Part shown: piece after piece, positions 7,764 through 15,720 of the stretch
How positions within the stretch are numbered: the first letter of the stretch is position 1
Layout: every line of letters begins with the position of its first letter
From: Pseudomonadota bacterium
GTDB taxonomy: Bacteria > Pseudomonadota > Gammaproteobacteria > Xanthomonadales > Xanthomonadaceae
DNA: 16,514 nucleotides
Assembly: GCA_023388715.1 (NCBI GenBank)
Contig: JAEWFT010000046.1
Location: 1-16,514, forward strand
Direction: 5' to 3'
Position numbers and translations under genes: made by a program
The notes under the pieces: model-generated
The model's database searches: none
Told to the model about the DNA's origin: nothing
Seen by the model: only the letters and a program-made list of their open reading frames with translations

Positions 7764-8587
7764 AGCCGCACGCCGACATCGACCGCTTGCTGGCGATCAT
7801 GGCGCGGCTGCGCGATCCGGCCGCAGGTTGCCCGTGGGACGTGGCGCAAAGCTTCGCCACCATCGCCCCGTACACCATCGAGGAAGCCTACGAGGTCGCC
7901 GACGCGATCGACCGCGGCGACATGGGCGATCTGCGGGACGAGCTCGGCGACCTGCTGCTGCAGGTGGTGTTCCATGCGCGCATGGCCGAGGAAGCGGGCG
8001 CGTTCGCTTTCAGCGACGTGGTGACGGCGATCAGCGACAAGATGACCCGCCGCCACCCGCATGTGTTCGCCGGCGCCACGGTGGCGGATACGCAGGCGCA
8101 GACCCGCGCGTGGGAGGAGCACAAGCGCGACGAGCGCGCCGCCCGCGGTGATGCGGATACGTCCGCGCTGGCAGGCATCGCCCGCGGCATGCCGGAATGG
8201 CAGCGCGCGGTGAAGCTGCAGAACAAGGCGGCCAAGGTCGGCTTCGACTGGCCCGGCCCGGCGCCGGTGATCGCCAAGCTGCACGAGGAGATCGACGAGA
8301 TGCGCGCCGAGTTCGAGGCGGTCGCCGCGTCCCCCGGCGATGCCGATGCGCGCGCGCGGCTGGAGGAGGAAATCGGCGACGTCCTGTTCGTCTGCGCCAA
8401 CCTCGCGCGGCATGCGCAGGTGGACGTCGGCGGCGCGCTGCGTCGCGCGAATGCGAAATTCGAGCGCCGCTTCCGTGCGATGGAAGCGCTGGCCGCGGCC
8501 GACGGCGGCCTTGCCGGGCAGACGCTGGACGCGCAGGATCGCTACTGGGAACGCGCCAAGGCGGCGGAAAAGGGAGGCCCGGGATGA
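7760..8587 (+). CDS. mazG: Nucleoside triphosphate pyrophosphohydrolase MazG
   Basis: MazG hydrolyses NTPs and dNTPs to the monophosphate and PPi, removing abnormal nucleotides; in E. coli it also lowers ppGpp during starvation. The 275-residue length suits the two-domain form. The first domain carries the N-terminal R-D-P-x-x-G-C-P-W-D signature (18-27), the metal-site motif E-E-A-Y-E (41-45) and D-E-L-G-D (60-64), then R-R-H-P-H-V-F. The second domain repeats the pattern with K-A-A-K-V-G-F-D-W, H-E-E-I-D-E and E-E-E-I-G-D-V-L-F. ATGA overlaps at both ends join it to cysQ and to the DUF962 gene. Confidence 0.95.
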   Translation: MKPHADIDRLLAIMARLRDPAAGCPWDVAQSFATIAPYTIEEAYEVADAIDRGDMGDLRDELGDLLLQVVFHARMAEEAGAFAFSDVVTAISDKMTRRHPHVFAGATVADTQAQTRAWEEHKRDERAARGDADTSALAGIARGMPEWQRAVKLQNKAAKVGFDWPGPAPVIAKLHEEIDEMRAEFEAVAASPGDADARARLEEEIGDVLFVCANLARHAQVDVGGALRRANAKFERRFRAMEALAAADGGLAGQTLDAQDRYWERAKAAEKGGPG

Positions 8588-8901
8588 GCGGATCGACGCC
8601 GCCGCGCTTCGCGAACTTCCGCGAGTTCTACCCGTACTACCTCGGCGAGCACCGCGACCGCACCTGCCGGCGCCTGCATTTCACCGGCACCAGCCTGGCG
8701 CTGGGCTTCATCGTGCTGGCCATGCTGCGTGGCAATCCGTGGTGGCTGCTGGGAGCGCTGGTGTCCGGCTATGCCTTCGCCTGGATCGGGCATCTGTTCT
8801 TCGAGAAGAACCGTCCCGCCACCTTCCGCCACCCGCTGTATTCCTTTGCCGGCGACTGGGTGATGTACCGCGACATCCTGATCGGTCGCATCCCGTTCTG
8901 A
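8584..8901 (+). CDS. DUF962 / Mpo1-like small membrane protein
   Basis: This 105-residue protein belongs to the DUF962 family, related to yeast Mpo1 (YGL010w), a membrane Fe(II)-dependent dioxygenase of 2-hydroxy fatty acid alpha-oxidation. The family features are F-Y-P-Y-Y-L-G-E-H (15-23), R-L-H-F-x-G-T (30-36), two hydrophobic segments (about 35-48 and 52-72), and A-W-I-G-H-x-F-F-E-K-N-R-P-A-T with H-P-L-Y-S-F-x-G-D-W. Four histidines (23, 32, 70, 83) lie where metal ligands would be expected. The ATG at 8584 is chosen because of the ATGA overlap with mazG and because the family N-terminus begins here; the same frame runs upstream only inside mazG. The enzymatic activity in bacteria is inferred. 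Confidence 0.85.
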   Translation: MSGSTPPRFANFREFYPYYLGEHRDRTCRRLHFTGTSLALGFIVLAMLRGNPWWLLGALVSGYAFAWIGHLFFEKNRPATFRHPLYSFAGDWVMYRDILIGRIPF

Positions 8902-8910
8902 CCCCGGTGT

Positions 8911-8947
8911 CGGGCCGTTCCATGAGAAGGAATTAGCCCGTTTTCTT
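8911..8947 (+). terminator. Candidate intrinsic terminator after the nudE-cysQ-mazG operon
   Basis: CGGGC (8911-8915) pairs with GCCCG (8936-8940), and inside it TTCC (8918-8921) pairs with GGAA (8929-8932) around a 7-base loop. The run TTTTCTT follows at once (8941-8947). This is the only hairpin followed by a T-run that I find between genes in the window, and it sits between two operons. The 1x2 internal loop makes it imperfect. Confidence 0.55.
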
Positions 8948-8976
8948 CACGCTGTTTCCACCTTGCGCCGTGCACG

Positions 8977-8992
8977 CTTCACAAAGCTGAAG
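8977..8992. promoter_or_regulatory. Inverted repeat upstream of the response regulator gene
   Basis: CTTCA and TGAAG flank a 6-base spacer, 16 bases before the response regulator ATG. It could be an operator, a leader hairpin or chance. I cannot place a convincing promoter in the 107-bp gap 8902-9008, which otherwise holds the terminator hairpin and a weak purine run before 9009. Confidence 0.2.
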
Positions 8993-9008
8993 ACTTGACG
9001 GGGCTGCT

Positions 9009-9719
9009 ATGCGTACACAGGAACAGGCGGGCTTGGTCCTCATCGTCGAGGACAACCGCAACATCTCGGAAATGGTGGGCGAATACCTCGAAAGTCGCGG
9101 CTTCGAGGTCGATTACGCGTCCGACGGCCTCGATGGATACCGGCTTGCCGCCGAGAACACCTACGACGTCATCGTGCTCGACCTGATGCTGCCGCGACTG
9201 GACGGGATCGAGGTCTGCAAGCGCCTGCGCAGCGAGGCGCGCAAGTCGACGCCGGTGCTGATGCTGACCGCGCGCGACACCCTGGACGAGAAGCTGACCG
9301 GCTTGTCCTCCGGCGCCGACGACTACCTGACCAAGCCGTTCGCGATCCAGGAACTTGAAGCCCGCCTGCGCGCGCTGATCCGCCGCGAACGCCGGCAGGT
9401 CGGGTCGGAGGTGCTCAAGGTCGCCGACCTGGTGCTGGACCCGGCCTCGCTGCGCGCCACCCGCGGCGGCAGCGAACTGCAGCTTTCGCCGATCGGCCTG
9501 CGCCTGCTCACCATCCTCATGCGCGAATCGCCGCGGGTGGTCAGCCGACAGGAGATCGAGCGCGAGATCTGGGGCAACGGCCTGCCGGATTCGGACACCC
9601 TGCGCAGCCACCTGTACAACCTGCGCAAGGTGATCGACAAGCCGTTCGACAAGCCGTTGCTGCACACCGTGCAGAGCGCCGGCTACCGCATCGCGGACAT
9701 CGCGACGCAGGTTGGTTGA
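9009..9719 (+). CDS. OmpR/PhoB-family response regulator transcription factor
   Basis: This 236-residue DNA-binding response regulator is the likely partner of the kinase that follows. The receiver (about 8-122) has E14-D15, phospho-acceptor Asp58 in LDLMLPRLDG, Thr87 in LMLTARD and Lys109 in YLTKPF, all the residues needed for phosphorylation. The C-terminal winged-helix domain (about 137-233) shows the OmpR pattern, with L-S-P-I-G-L-R-L-L, V-S-R-Q-E-I-E-R-E-I-W, L-R-S-H-L-Y-N-L-R-K-V-I-D-K and a terminal V-Q-S-A-G-Y-R-I hairpin. The stop overlaps the kinase start by 4 bp (TTGA). The likely target is the exporter operon downstream, inferred from context only. I cannot tie it to a named regulator. 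Confidence 0.94.
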   Translation: MRTQEQAGLVLIVEDNRNISEMVGEYLESRGFEVDYASDGLDGYRLAAENTYDVIVLDLMLPRLDGIEVCKRLRSEARKSTPVLMLTARDTLDEKLTGLSSGADDYLTKPFAIQELEARLRALIRRERRQVGSEVLKVADLVLDPASLRATRGGSELQLSPIGLRLLTILMRESPRVVSRQEIEREIWGNGLPDSDTLRSHLYNLRKVIDKPFDKPLLHTVQSAGYRIADIATQVG

Positions 9720-10756
9720 CGACAGGCGCAAGTCCCGTGGCCGGGCAGCAGCAACAACAGCTCCGCGAGATCTTCCTGCTGCAGGTGGCGATCGTCTGCC
9801 TGGTCGTCGTGTTCGCGGTGCTCGGGGTCCAGGCACTGTCGGGGCGCGCCGCCTATCCCGGCTTCAGCCTGCTGGCGATCGCGGTGGCCACCGCCGCGGT
9901 GGGAAGCGTGATGTGGATGAGCTACCGCGCCACCAAGCGCGCGGTGGCCCCGGTGGACTGGGTGCTGCGCCAGGTGGCCAGCTGGGATCCGCAGCGCCCG
10001 GACACCCATTCGCTGGCGCCGGAGAACGTGCCGCCCGGCGTGCAGGGCGATGCCCGCAAGCTCACCGAAGCCATGCACCAGCTGGGCCTCCGGCTGGATT
10101 CCTACGTCGACCGCGAGCGCGACTTCACCCGCGATGCCAGCCACGAACTGCGCACCCCGCTGACCGTGATCCGGGTCGCCACCGACCTGATCGACCGCGA
10201 TGACGGCCTGTCGGAGCGCTCGCGGCGCTCGCTGGCGCGCATCCGCGCCGCTTCCGAGTCGATGGAGGCGCTGATGGCGGCGTTCCTGCTGCTGGCGCGC
10301 GACCAGAACGTGCCGCTGGAGACCGAGGATTTCCCGGTCCGCGAGGTGGTGGAGCAGGAGGCGGAGCGGATCCAGCCCCTCATCGACGAGAAAGGCCTGC
10401 GGCTGGTCGTCGCGCTGGAAGGCGATCCGGTCCTGCACGCACCGCCGCGGATGCTCGGGGTCATGCTCGGCAATCTGCTGAGCAACGCGGTGCGCTTCAC
10501 CGAGCAGGGCGAGGTGCGGCTGCGCCTGCATTCCGACCGCATCGAGGTCGAGGACACCGGCATCGGCATGGACGCGGCCTCGCTGGCGCGCGCGTTCGAG
10601 CCGTTCTACCGCGCCAACCTGGAGCAACCCGCCGGCGTCGGGCTGGGACTGTCGATCGCGCACCGGCTGGGCCAGCGCTGCGGCTGGCCATTGCAGCTCG
10701 CCAGCGACCCGGGGCGCGGCACGCGCGCCACGATCCTGCTCGGCGACTTGCGCTAG
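9716..10756 (+). CDS. Two-component sensor histidine kinase with minimal periplasmic loop
   Basis: This 346-residue inner-membrane kinase probably phosphorylates the preceding regulator. Two transmembrane helices (about 19-41 and 49-70) are joined by only about eight residues, which is typical of kinases sensing within or at the membrane. The cytoplasmic part has the H box R-D-A-S-H-E-L-R-T-P-L-T (His143), N box M-L-G-N-L-L-S-N-A-V-R-F-T, G1 D-T-G-I-G-M, G2 G-V-G-L-G-L-S-I and G3 G-R-G-T. The start is taken as TTG at 9716, overlapping the regulator stop, with AGG four bases upstream. A GTG at 9737 would shorten it by seven residues. A run of five Gln (11-15) precedes the first helix. The signal sensed is unknown. 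Confidence 0.93.
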   Translation: MTTGASPVAGQQQQQLREIFLLQVAIVCLVVVFAVLGVQALSGRAAYPGFSLLAIAVATAAVGSVMWMSYRATKRAVAPVDWVLRQVASWDPQRPDTHSLAPENVPPGVQGDARKLTEAMHQLGLRLDSYVDRERDFTRDASHELRTPLTVIRVATDLIDRDDGLSERSRRSLARIRAASESMEALMAAFLLLARDQNVPLETEDFPVREVVEQEAERIQPLIDEKGLRLVVALEGDPVLHAPPRMLGVMLGNLLSNAVRFTEQGEVRLRLHSDRIEVEDTGIGMDAASLARAFEPFYRANLEQPAGVGLGLSIAHRLGQRCGWPLQLASDPGRGTRATILLGDLR

Positions 10757-10757
10757 G

Positions 10758-10800
10758 GCGATAATCGCGCGTCAACCGGACGCGTCCAGGCGCGTTCACG
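10758..10800 (+). promoter_or_regulatory. Possible promoter/operator between the kinase gene and macA
   Basis: The 72-bp gap holds GATAAT (10760-10765), close to a sigma70 -10, inside the inverted repeat GCGAT-A-ATCGC (10758-10768). It also holds a perfect 10-bp palindrome GGACGCGTCC (10778-10787) and two GCGCGT copies 23 bp apart (10767-10772 and 10790-10795), about two helical turns. No good -35 is seen 16-18 bp upstream of GATAAT. This could be a regulated internal promoter for the exporter genes. Confidence 0.3.
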
Positions 10801-10828
10801 ACCCCGACATCCCCGAGCCCGCCCCTGC

Positions 10829-12385
10829 ATGAGCCAGCCCCGTCGTTCCAACCCCCTGCCGCGCAAGATCGGCATCGCCGTCGCAGTGGTCGCAGCCGTC
10901 GCGGCGGGGTGGTACCTCTGGGGCAGCGACCGCAAGGCGGGCGACGAGAGCGGCTATCGCACCGCCACGGTCGAGCGCGGCGACATCCGCGTCGCGATCT
11001 CCGCCACCGGCACCCTCAGCGCGATCTCCACGGTGGTGGTGGGCAGCCAGATCTCCGGCCAGGTCACCGACGTGCTGGTCGACTTCAACGATCGCGTGCA
11101 GAAGGGCCAGGTGCTGGCACGGATCGACCCGTCCACCTATGAGGCGCAGATCGCGCAGGGCTCGGCGCAGATCGCCAGCGCCCAGGCGCAGCTGCAGCAG
11201 GCGCAGGCGAGCCTTGCCAATGCCCGCGCCGACTACAACCGCAAGCTGGAGCTGGGCCGGCAGGAGCTGGTGTCGCAGGCCGACGTCGACCTCGCGCGCA
11301 CCGCGATGCAGCAGGCGCAGGCGCAGGTCAACAGCGCGGGCGCTCAGATCCGCCAGCAAAGCGCGTCCACCCAGACCACCCGGGTGAACCTGCAGCGCAC
11401 GGTGATCCGCTCGCCGGTGGATGGGGTCGTGCTCACCCGCAAGATCGAGCCGGGGCAGACCGTTGCCGCCAGCCTGCAGGCGCCGGAACTGTTCACCATC
11501 GCCGAGGATCTGTCGAAGATGAAGATCGAGCTGGCGGTGGACGAATCCGACATCGGCCAGGTGCAGGTGGGCCAGGCCGTGGGCTTCAGCGCCGACGCCT
11601 TCCCGGATCGCCAGTTCCGCGGCGTGGTGGACCAGGTGCGGCTGTCGGCCACGACCACCAACAACGTGGTCACCTATCCGGTGGTGGTCGCGGTGGACAA
11701 CAGCGACGGCACCCTGTTGCCGGGCCTCACAGTGAACGCCGAGATCGAGGTGAGCAAGCGCACCGGCGTGCTGAAGGTGGCCAACGCGGCGCTGCGCTAC
11801 AAGCCGGCGGAAACCAATGCCGACCCGCAGCAGCAGATGCAGCGCGCGCTGCAGCGTGGCGCCGGCGGCAATGGCGCAGGCGAGGAGCTGCAGAAGGTCG
11901 CGGCCCAGCTGAAGCTGCAGCCGCCCCAGCAGGCGGCGTTAGACGCCGCGCTGGAGGAGATGCGCCAGCGCCAGCAGGAGCGCATGCAGCAGATGCAGCA
12001 GGCGATGGCGCAGGCGCAGCAGGGCGGCAACCGCATCACCGGCGGCGGGATGGGCGGCGGCATGCGGATCATGGGCGGCGGCGGTGGCGACGGCGCCATG
12101 CAGGCGCAGATGCGCCAGCGCGCGCGCGAACGCATGCAGCAGCAGTTCGCCGCGTTCCGCGCCACCCTCGACGATGCGCAGAAGGCGCAGTGGGACCGCG
12201 CGATCGAATCGCAGCTCAGCGCCCGGCGCGCGCCGCTGTACAAGCTGGTGAACGGCGTGCCGGAAATGGTCATGGTCCGCGTGGGCGCCAGCGACGGCAC
12301 CAGCACCGAGGTCTCCGGCAACATCGCCGAGGGCGACGAGGTGGTGACCGGCGAGCGTTCGGCCTCGGCGGCCGCCCGTCCGTGA
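10829..12385 (+). CDS. macA: MacA-like periplasmic adaptor of a tripartite ABC exporter, with an extra Spy-like domain
   Basis: MacA adaptors join an inner-membrane MacB ABC transporter to a TolC-type outer-membrane channel. This 518-residue protein has one N-terminal anchor helix (about 13-31), no lipobox Cys, a barrel-sandwich (lipoyl) half with GQVTDVLVDFNDRVQKGQVLARID, a coiled-coil hairpin (about 103-188), the second lipoyl half (R-S-P-V-D-G-V-V-L), a beta-barrel domain, and the membrane-proximal end V-R-V-G-A-S-D-G-T-S-T-E-V. The hairpin carries the TolC-docking pattern R-x3-L-x6-S (Arg138, Leu142, Ser149). Most MacA proteins have about 370-400 residues; the excess is an insertion at about 328-466. 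No clear ribosome-binding site precedes the ATG. The stop overlaps the ATPase start (GTGA). Confidence 0.9.
   Translation: MSQPRRSNPLPRKIGIAVAVVAAVAAGWYLWGSDRKAGDESGYRTATVERGDIRVAISATGTLSAISTVVVGSQISGQVTDVLVDFNDRVQKGQVLARIDPSTYEAQIAQGSAQIASAQAQLQQAQASLANARADYNRKLELGRQELVSQADVDLARTAMQQAQAQVNSAGAQIRQQSASTQTTRVNLQRTVIRSPVDGVVLTRKIEPGQTVAASLQAPELFTIAEDLSKMKIELAVDESDIGQVQVGQAVGFSADAFPDRQFRGVVDQVRLSATTTNNVVTYPVVVAVDNSDGTLLPGLTVNAEIEVSKRTGVLKVANAALRYKPAETNADPQQQMQRALQRGAGGNGAGEELQKVAAQLKLQPPQQAALDAALEEMRQRQQERMQQMQQAMAQAQQGGNRITGGGMGGGMRIMGGGGGDGAMQAQMRQRARERMQQQFAAFRATLDDAQKAQWDRAIESQLSARRAPLYKLVNGVPEMVMVRVGASDGTSTEVSGNIAEGDEVVTGERSASAAARP
11810..12226 (+). other. Gln/Met-rich, Spy/CpxP-like insertion within the MacA adaptor
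   Basis: Residues about 328-466 interrupt the adaptor between A-L-R-Y-K-P and P-L-Y-K-L-V, which would normally be nearly adjacent. Two helical stretches (about 352-397 and 424-465) contain LQPPQQAALDAALEEMRQRQ and L-D-D-A-Q-K-A-Q-W-D, both reminiscent of the L-T-x-x-Q repeats of Spy/CpxP-type periplasmic proteins. A Gly-rich linker (about 399-422) separates them. Ten Met lie between residues 378 and 436. The resemblance is by eye and needs a profile or structure search. Confidence 0.6.
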
Positions 12386-13088
12386 GCCAGCCTGCCGCGC
12401 ACCTGGGCCCGGTGATCGCGACCCGGGACCTGAGCAAGGTCTATGCGCAGGGCACCCAGGCCGAGGTGGTGGCGCTGCGCGATGCCGACCTGGAGGTCGG
12501 CCGGGGCGAATTCGTCGCGATCATGGGCCCGTCCGGTTCCGGCAAGTCGACCCTGATGAACCTGATCGGCTGCCTGGACACGCCGACGTCCGGCACCTAC
12601 GCCTGTGATGGGGTCGATGTCTCCACCCTCGACCGCGAGCAGCTGGCGCAGATCCGCCGCGAGAAGATCGGCTTCGTGTTCCAAGGCTTCCACCTGCTCA
12701 CGCGGATGACCGCGCTGGACAACGTGGCGATGCCGCTCACCTACACCGGCGTCCCGGCCGGCCAGCGGCGCGCGAAGGCGCAGGCGATGCTGGACACGGT
12801 GGGGCTGGGCGAGCGCTCGCAACACCTGCCTAGCGAGCTGTCGGGCGGGCAGCAGCAGCGCGTCGCGATCGCGCGCGCGCTCATCAACGATCCCCCGATC
12901 CTGCTGGCCGACGAACCCACCGGCGCACTGGACAGCAAGACCGGCGAGGAGATCCTGACCCTGTTCAAGCGCCTGCGCGACGCCAACCACACCGTCATCC
13001 TTATCACCCACGACGCTCACGTGGCGGCGCACGCCGACACCGTGTACGAGATCTTCGACGGCGTGCTGCGGCGGCAGGAAGCAGGCGC

Positions 13089-13092
<4 letters not shown>
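12382..13092 (+). CDS. MacB/LolD-type ABC transporter ATP-binding protein
   Basis: This is the stand-alone nucleotide-binding subunit (236 residues) that powers the permease encoded next. All ATPase motifs are intact: Walker A G-P-S-G-S-G-K-S-T (49-57), Q-loop Gln101, signature L-S-G-G-Q-Q-Q-R (153-160), Walker B I-L-L-A-D-E (173-178) with D-loop A-L-D, and the H-loop His210. The segments E-F-V-A-I-M-G and L-I-G-C-L-D-T-P-T-S-G are typical of the MacB/LolD/FtsE class. The start is GTG at 12382, overlapping the macA stop by 4 bp; the frame is open upstream to 12190, but that part lies inside macA. In E. coli MacB this domain is fused to the permease, whereas here they are separate genes. Confidence 0.95.
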
Positions 13093-14324
<1,232 letters not shown>

Positions 14325-14350
14325 CGGCGCGGCCCCGGGGCGCGGGCTGT

Positions 14351-14362
14351 GGCAAAATTGCC
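14351..14362. promoter_or_regulatory. Small inverted repeat with A/T core upstream of dgkA
   Basis: GGCAA-AA-TTGCC is the only A/T-rich spot in the 133-bp gap 14325-14457. Preceded by TGT, it could be a -10 region for dgkA, but no -35 is evident. The same gap holds a GCCCCGGGGC palindrome (14332-14341) without a following T-run. Confidence 0.2.
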
Positions 14363-14393
14363 GCGCACGGCCGCGGGCCGGACGGAAAGCGGC

Positions 14394-14465
14394 ATGGCGA
14401 TCGCAGAAGCGAACCGGTTCCAATGGCAGGCAGCCTGCATCGACGGCGACCGGCCGCGTGGCTGA
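14394..14465 (+). CDS. Possible 23-codon leader ORF overlapping the dgkA start
   Basis: An ATG at 14394 opens a 23-residue reading frame (M-A-I-A-E-A-N-R-F-Q-W-Q-A-A-C-I-D-G-D-R-P-R-G) ending in TGA at 14463-14465. The purine-rich GGAAAG (14384-14389) precedes it with 4-base spacing. Its stop overlaps the beginning of dgkA, whose own GTG has no clear ribosome-binding site, so it could couple dgkA translation. I do not recognise the peptide, and an open frame of this length in GC-rich DNA may be chance. Confidence 0.25.
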   Translation: MAIAEANRFQWQAACIDGDRPRG

Positions 14466-14838
14466 CAGTTACGGGCACCTTCCGCGCGGGCCGGCGGGCA
14501 TCATGCGGGCGGCGCTTTGGTCGTTGCAGGGCCTGCGTTCGGCCTGGCTGCACGAGTCCTCGTTCCGGCTCGAGGTTTACCTTTTCATCATCCTCGGGCC
14601 CGCAGGATGGCTGCTCGGCGCCAGCGGCGTGGAACGCGCCCTTCTTGTCGGCAGTTGCCTGCTGGTGCTGGCGATGGAACTGATGAACTCCTCGATGGAG
14701 GCGGTGATCGAGCGATACGGCGCCGAACACCACGAATTGGCGGGGCGCGCCAAGGACATGGGGTCCGCGGCGGTGTTCGTGCTGATGATGAACGTGATCC
14801 TGGTGTGGGCCGTGATCCTCGGCCCGCGCTACCTGTAA
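14458..14838 (+). CDS. dgkA: Diacylglycerol kinase DgkA
   Basis: DgkA is a small homotrimeric inner-membrane enzyme that phosphorylates diacylglycerol to phosphatidic acid, recycling lipid by-products of envelope synthesis. The 126-residue product matches E. coli DgkA (121 residues) along its length: W-S-L-Q-G-L-R-S-A-W (21-30), three transmembrane helices (about 39-55, 59-78, 104-122) and the catalytic block M-E-L-M-N-S-S-M-E-A-V-I-E-R-Y-G (73-88), followed by E-L-A-G-R-A-K-D-M-G-S-A-A-V. Glu74, Asn77 and Glu81 correspond to the conserved active-site residues. The GTG at 14458 is the only start giving the family N-terminus; it lacks a good ribosome-binding site. It is probably co-transcribed with the TerC-family gene 45 bp downstream. 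Confidence 0.95.
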   Translation: MADSYGHLPRGPAGIMRAALWSLQGLRSAWLHESSFRLEVYLFIILGPAGWLLGASGVERALLVGSCLLVLAMELMNSSMEAVIERYGAEHHELAGRAKDMGSAAVFVLMMNVILVWAVILGPRYL

Positions 14839-14883
14839 CCCGAAGGGGCAAGGCGCTGGCCGCCCCGAATCCAAGGCTTTCGA

Positions 14884-15633
14884 ATGGACCTCAGTTTCCT
14901 CGCTTCCCCCGATGCATGGCTCACCCTGGTCACCCTGAGCGCGCTGGAAATCGTGCTTGGCATCGACAACCTGGTGTTCATCTCGATCGCGGTCGGGCGC
15001 CTGCCAGAGCACCAGCGGCCGCTGGCGCGCAAGATCGGCATCGCGGTGGCCTGCATCTCGCGCATCGGCCTGCTGGTGATGCTGGCGTTCCTGGCGCGGA
15101 TGGAGCGCGACCTGTTCGAGGTGGCCGGCATGGGCATCTCGATGCGCGACCTGGTGCTGATCCTGGGTGGCGCGTTCCTGCTGGTGAAGGGCATCGCCGA
15201 GATCCGCGAGTTGATCAGCGGCGGCGACGACGAGGATCCCCGCACCACCAAGGCGACTGGCGCGTTCTGGGCGGTGATCGCTCAGATCGCGGTGATCGAC
15301 CTGGTGTTCTCGCTCGACTCGGTGATCACCGCGGTCGGCATCGCCGAGCACATCCCGATCATGGTGTTCGCGATCCTGCTGGCGGTGGCGATCATGCTGC
15401 TGGCCGCGAACCCGCTCGGCGCCTTCATCGACGCCAACCCGACGGTGAAGATGCTGGCGCTGGCCTTCATCCTGCTGATCGGCGTGGTGCTGATCCTGGA
15501 CGGCCTCGACGCCCACGTGCCCAAGCCGTACATCTACTTCGCGATGGGCTTCTCGGTGCTGGTCGAATGGCTCAACCTGCTGATGCGCCGCAAGGCGCAG
15601 CAGCACCGCGTGCCGGGCGCAGGCAAGTGGTGA
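14884..15633 (+). CDS. TerC-family integral membrane protein (YgdQ/YoaE type)
   Basis: This 249-residue polytopic membrane protein of the TerC family has about seven hydrophobic helices. The diagnostic acidic membrane motifs are present in both halves: L-E-I-V-L-G-I-D-N (21-29) and V-I-D-L-V-F-S-L-D-S-V (137-147), an internal duplication typical of the family, with a charged cytoplasmic loop (S-G-G-D-D-E-D, 112-118) between. Some TerC members export manganese or help metalate exported enzymes; which applies here is unknown. AAGG eight bases before the ATG serves as a ribosome-binding site. No room exists for a manganese riboswitch in the 45-bp gap upstream. Confidence 0.9.
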   Translation: MDLSFLASPDAWLTLVTLSALEIVLGIDNLVFISIAVGRLPEHQRPLARKIGIAVACISRIGLLVMLAFLARMERDLFEVAGMGISMRDLVLILGGAFLLVKGIAEIRELISGGDDEDPRTTKATGAFWAVIAQIAVIDLVFSLDSVITAVGIAEHIPIMVFAILLAVAIMLLAANPLGAFIDANPTVKMLALAFILLIGVVLILDGLDAHVPKPYIYFAMGFSVLVEWLNLLMRRKAQQHRVPGAGKW

Positions 15634-15677
15634 CGGCTTGCACATCGCATTAACGCGAAGTTCGCCTCACTAGCGTC

Positions 15678-15697
15678 GCGGCCCGGTCCCGGGCCGC
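15678..15697. promoter_or_regulatory. GC-rich hairpin upstream of lemA
   Basis: GCGGCCCGG (15678-15686) and CCGGGCCGC (15689-15697) form a perfect inverted repeat with a 2-base centre, or a 7-bp stem with a 6-base loop. No T-run follows, so it is a poor intrinsic terminator. It may be an mRNA-stabilising or operator element in the 87-bp gap between the TerC-family gene and lemA. Confidence 0.4.
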
Positions 15698-15707
15698 CAA
15701 TCAAACC

Positions 15708-15713
15708 AAGGAG
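15708..15713 (+). promoter_or_regulatory. Strong Shine-Dalgarno AAGGAG for lemA
   Basis: AAGGAG lies 7 bases before the lemA ATG, the best ribosome-binding site in the window, suggesting high translation of LemA. Confidence 0.8.
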
Positions 15714-15720
15714 CGTCCCC

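Noticed and set aside
14332..14341. GCCCCGGGGC palindrome after the permease gene as a terminator
   Set aside because: There is no T-run after it and the stem does not extend cleanly, so it is insufficient for an intrinsic terminator call.
14839..14883. GGGGC...GCCCC pairing between dgkA and the TerC-family gene
   Set aside because: The stem is only five pairs around a 12-base loop without a T-run, and it is more likely chance in GC-rich DNA.
14839..14883. Manganese (yybP-ykoY) riboswitch before the TerC-family gene
   Set aside because: The 45-bp gap is too short for the aptamer and shows no matching helices.
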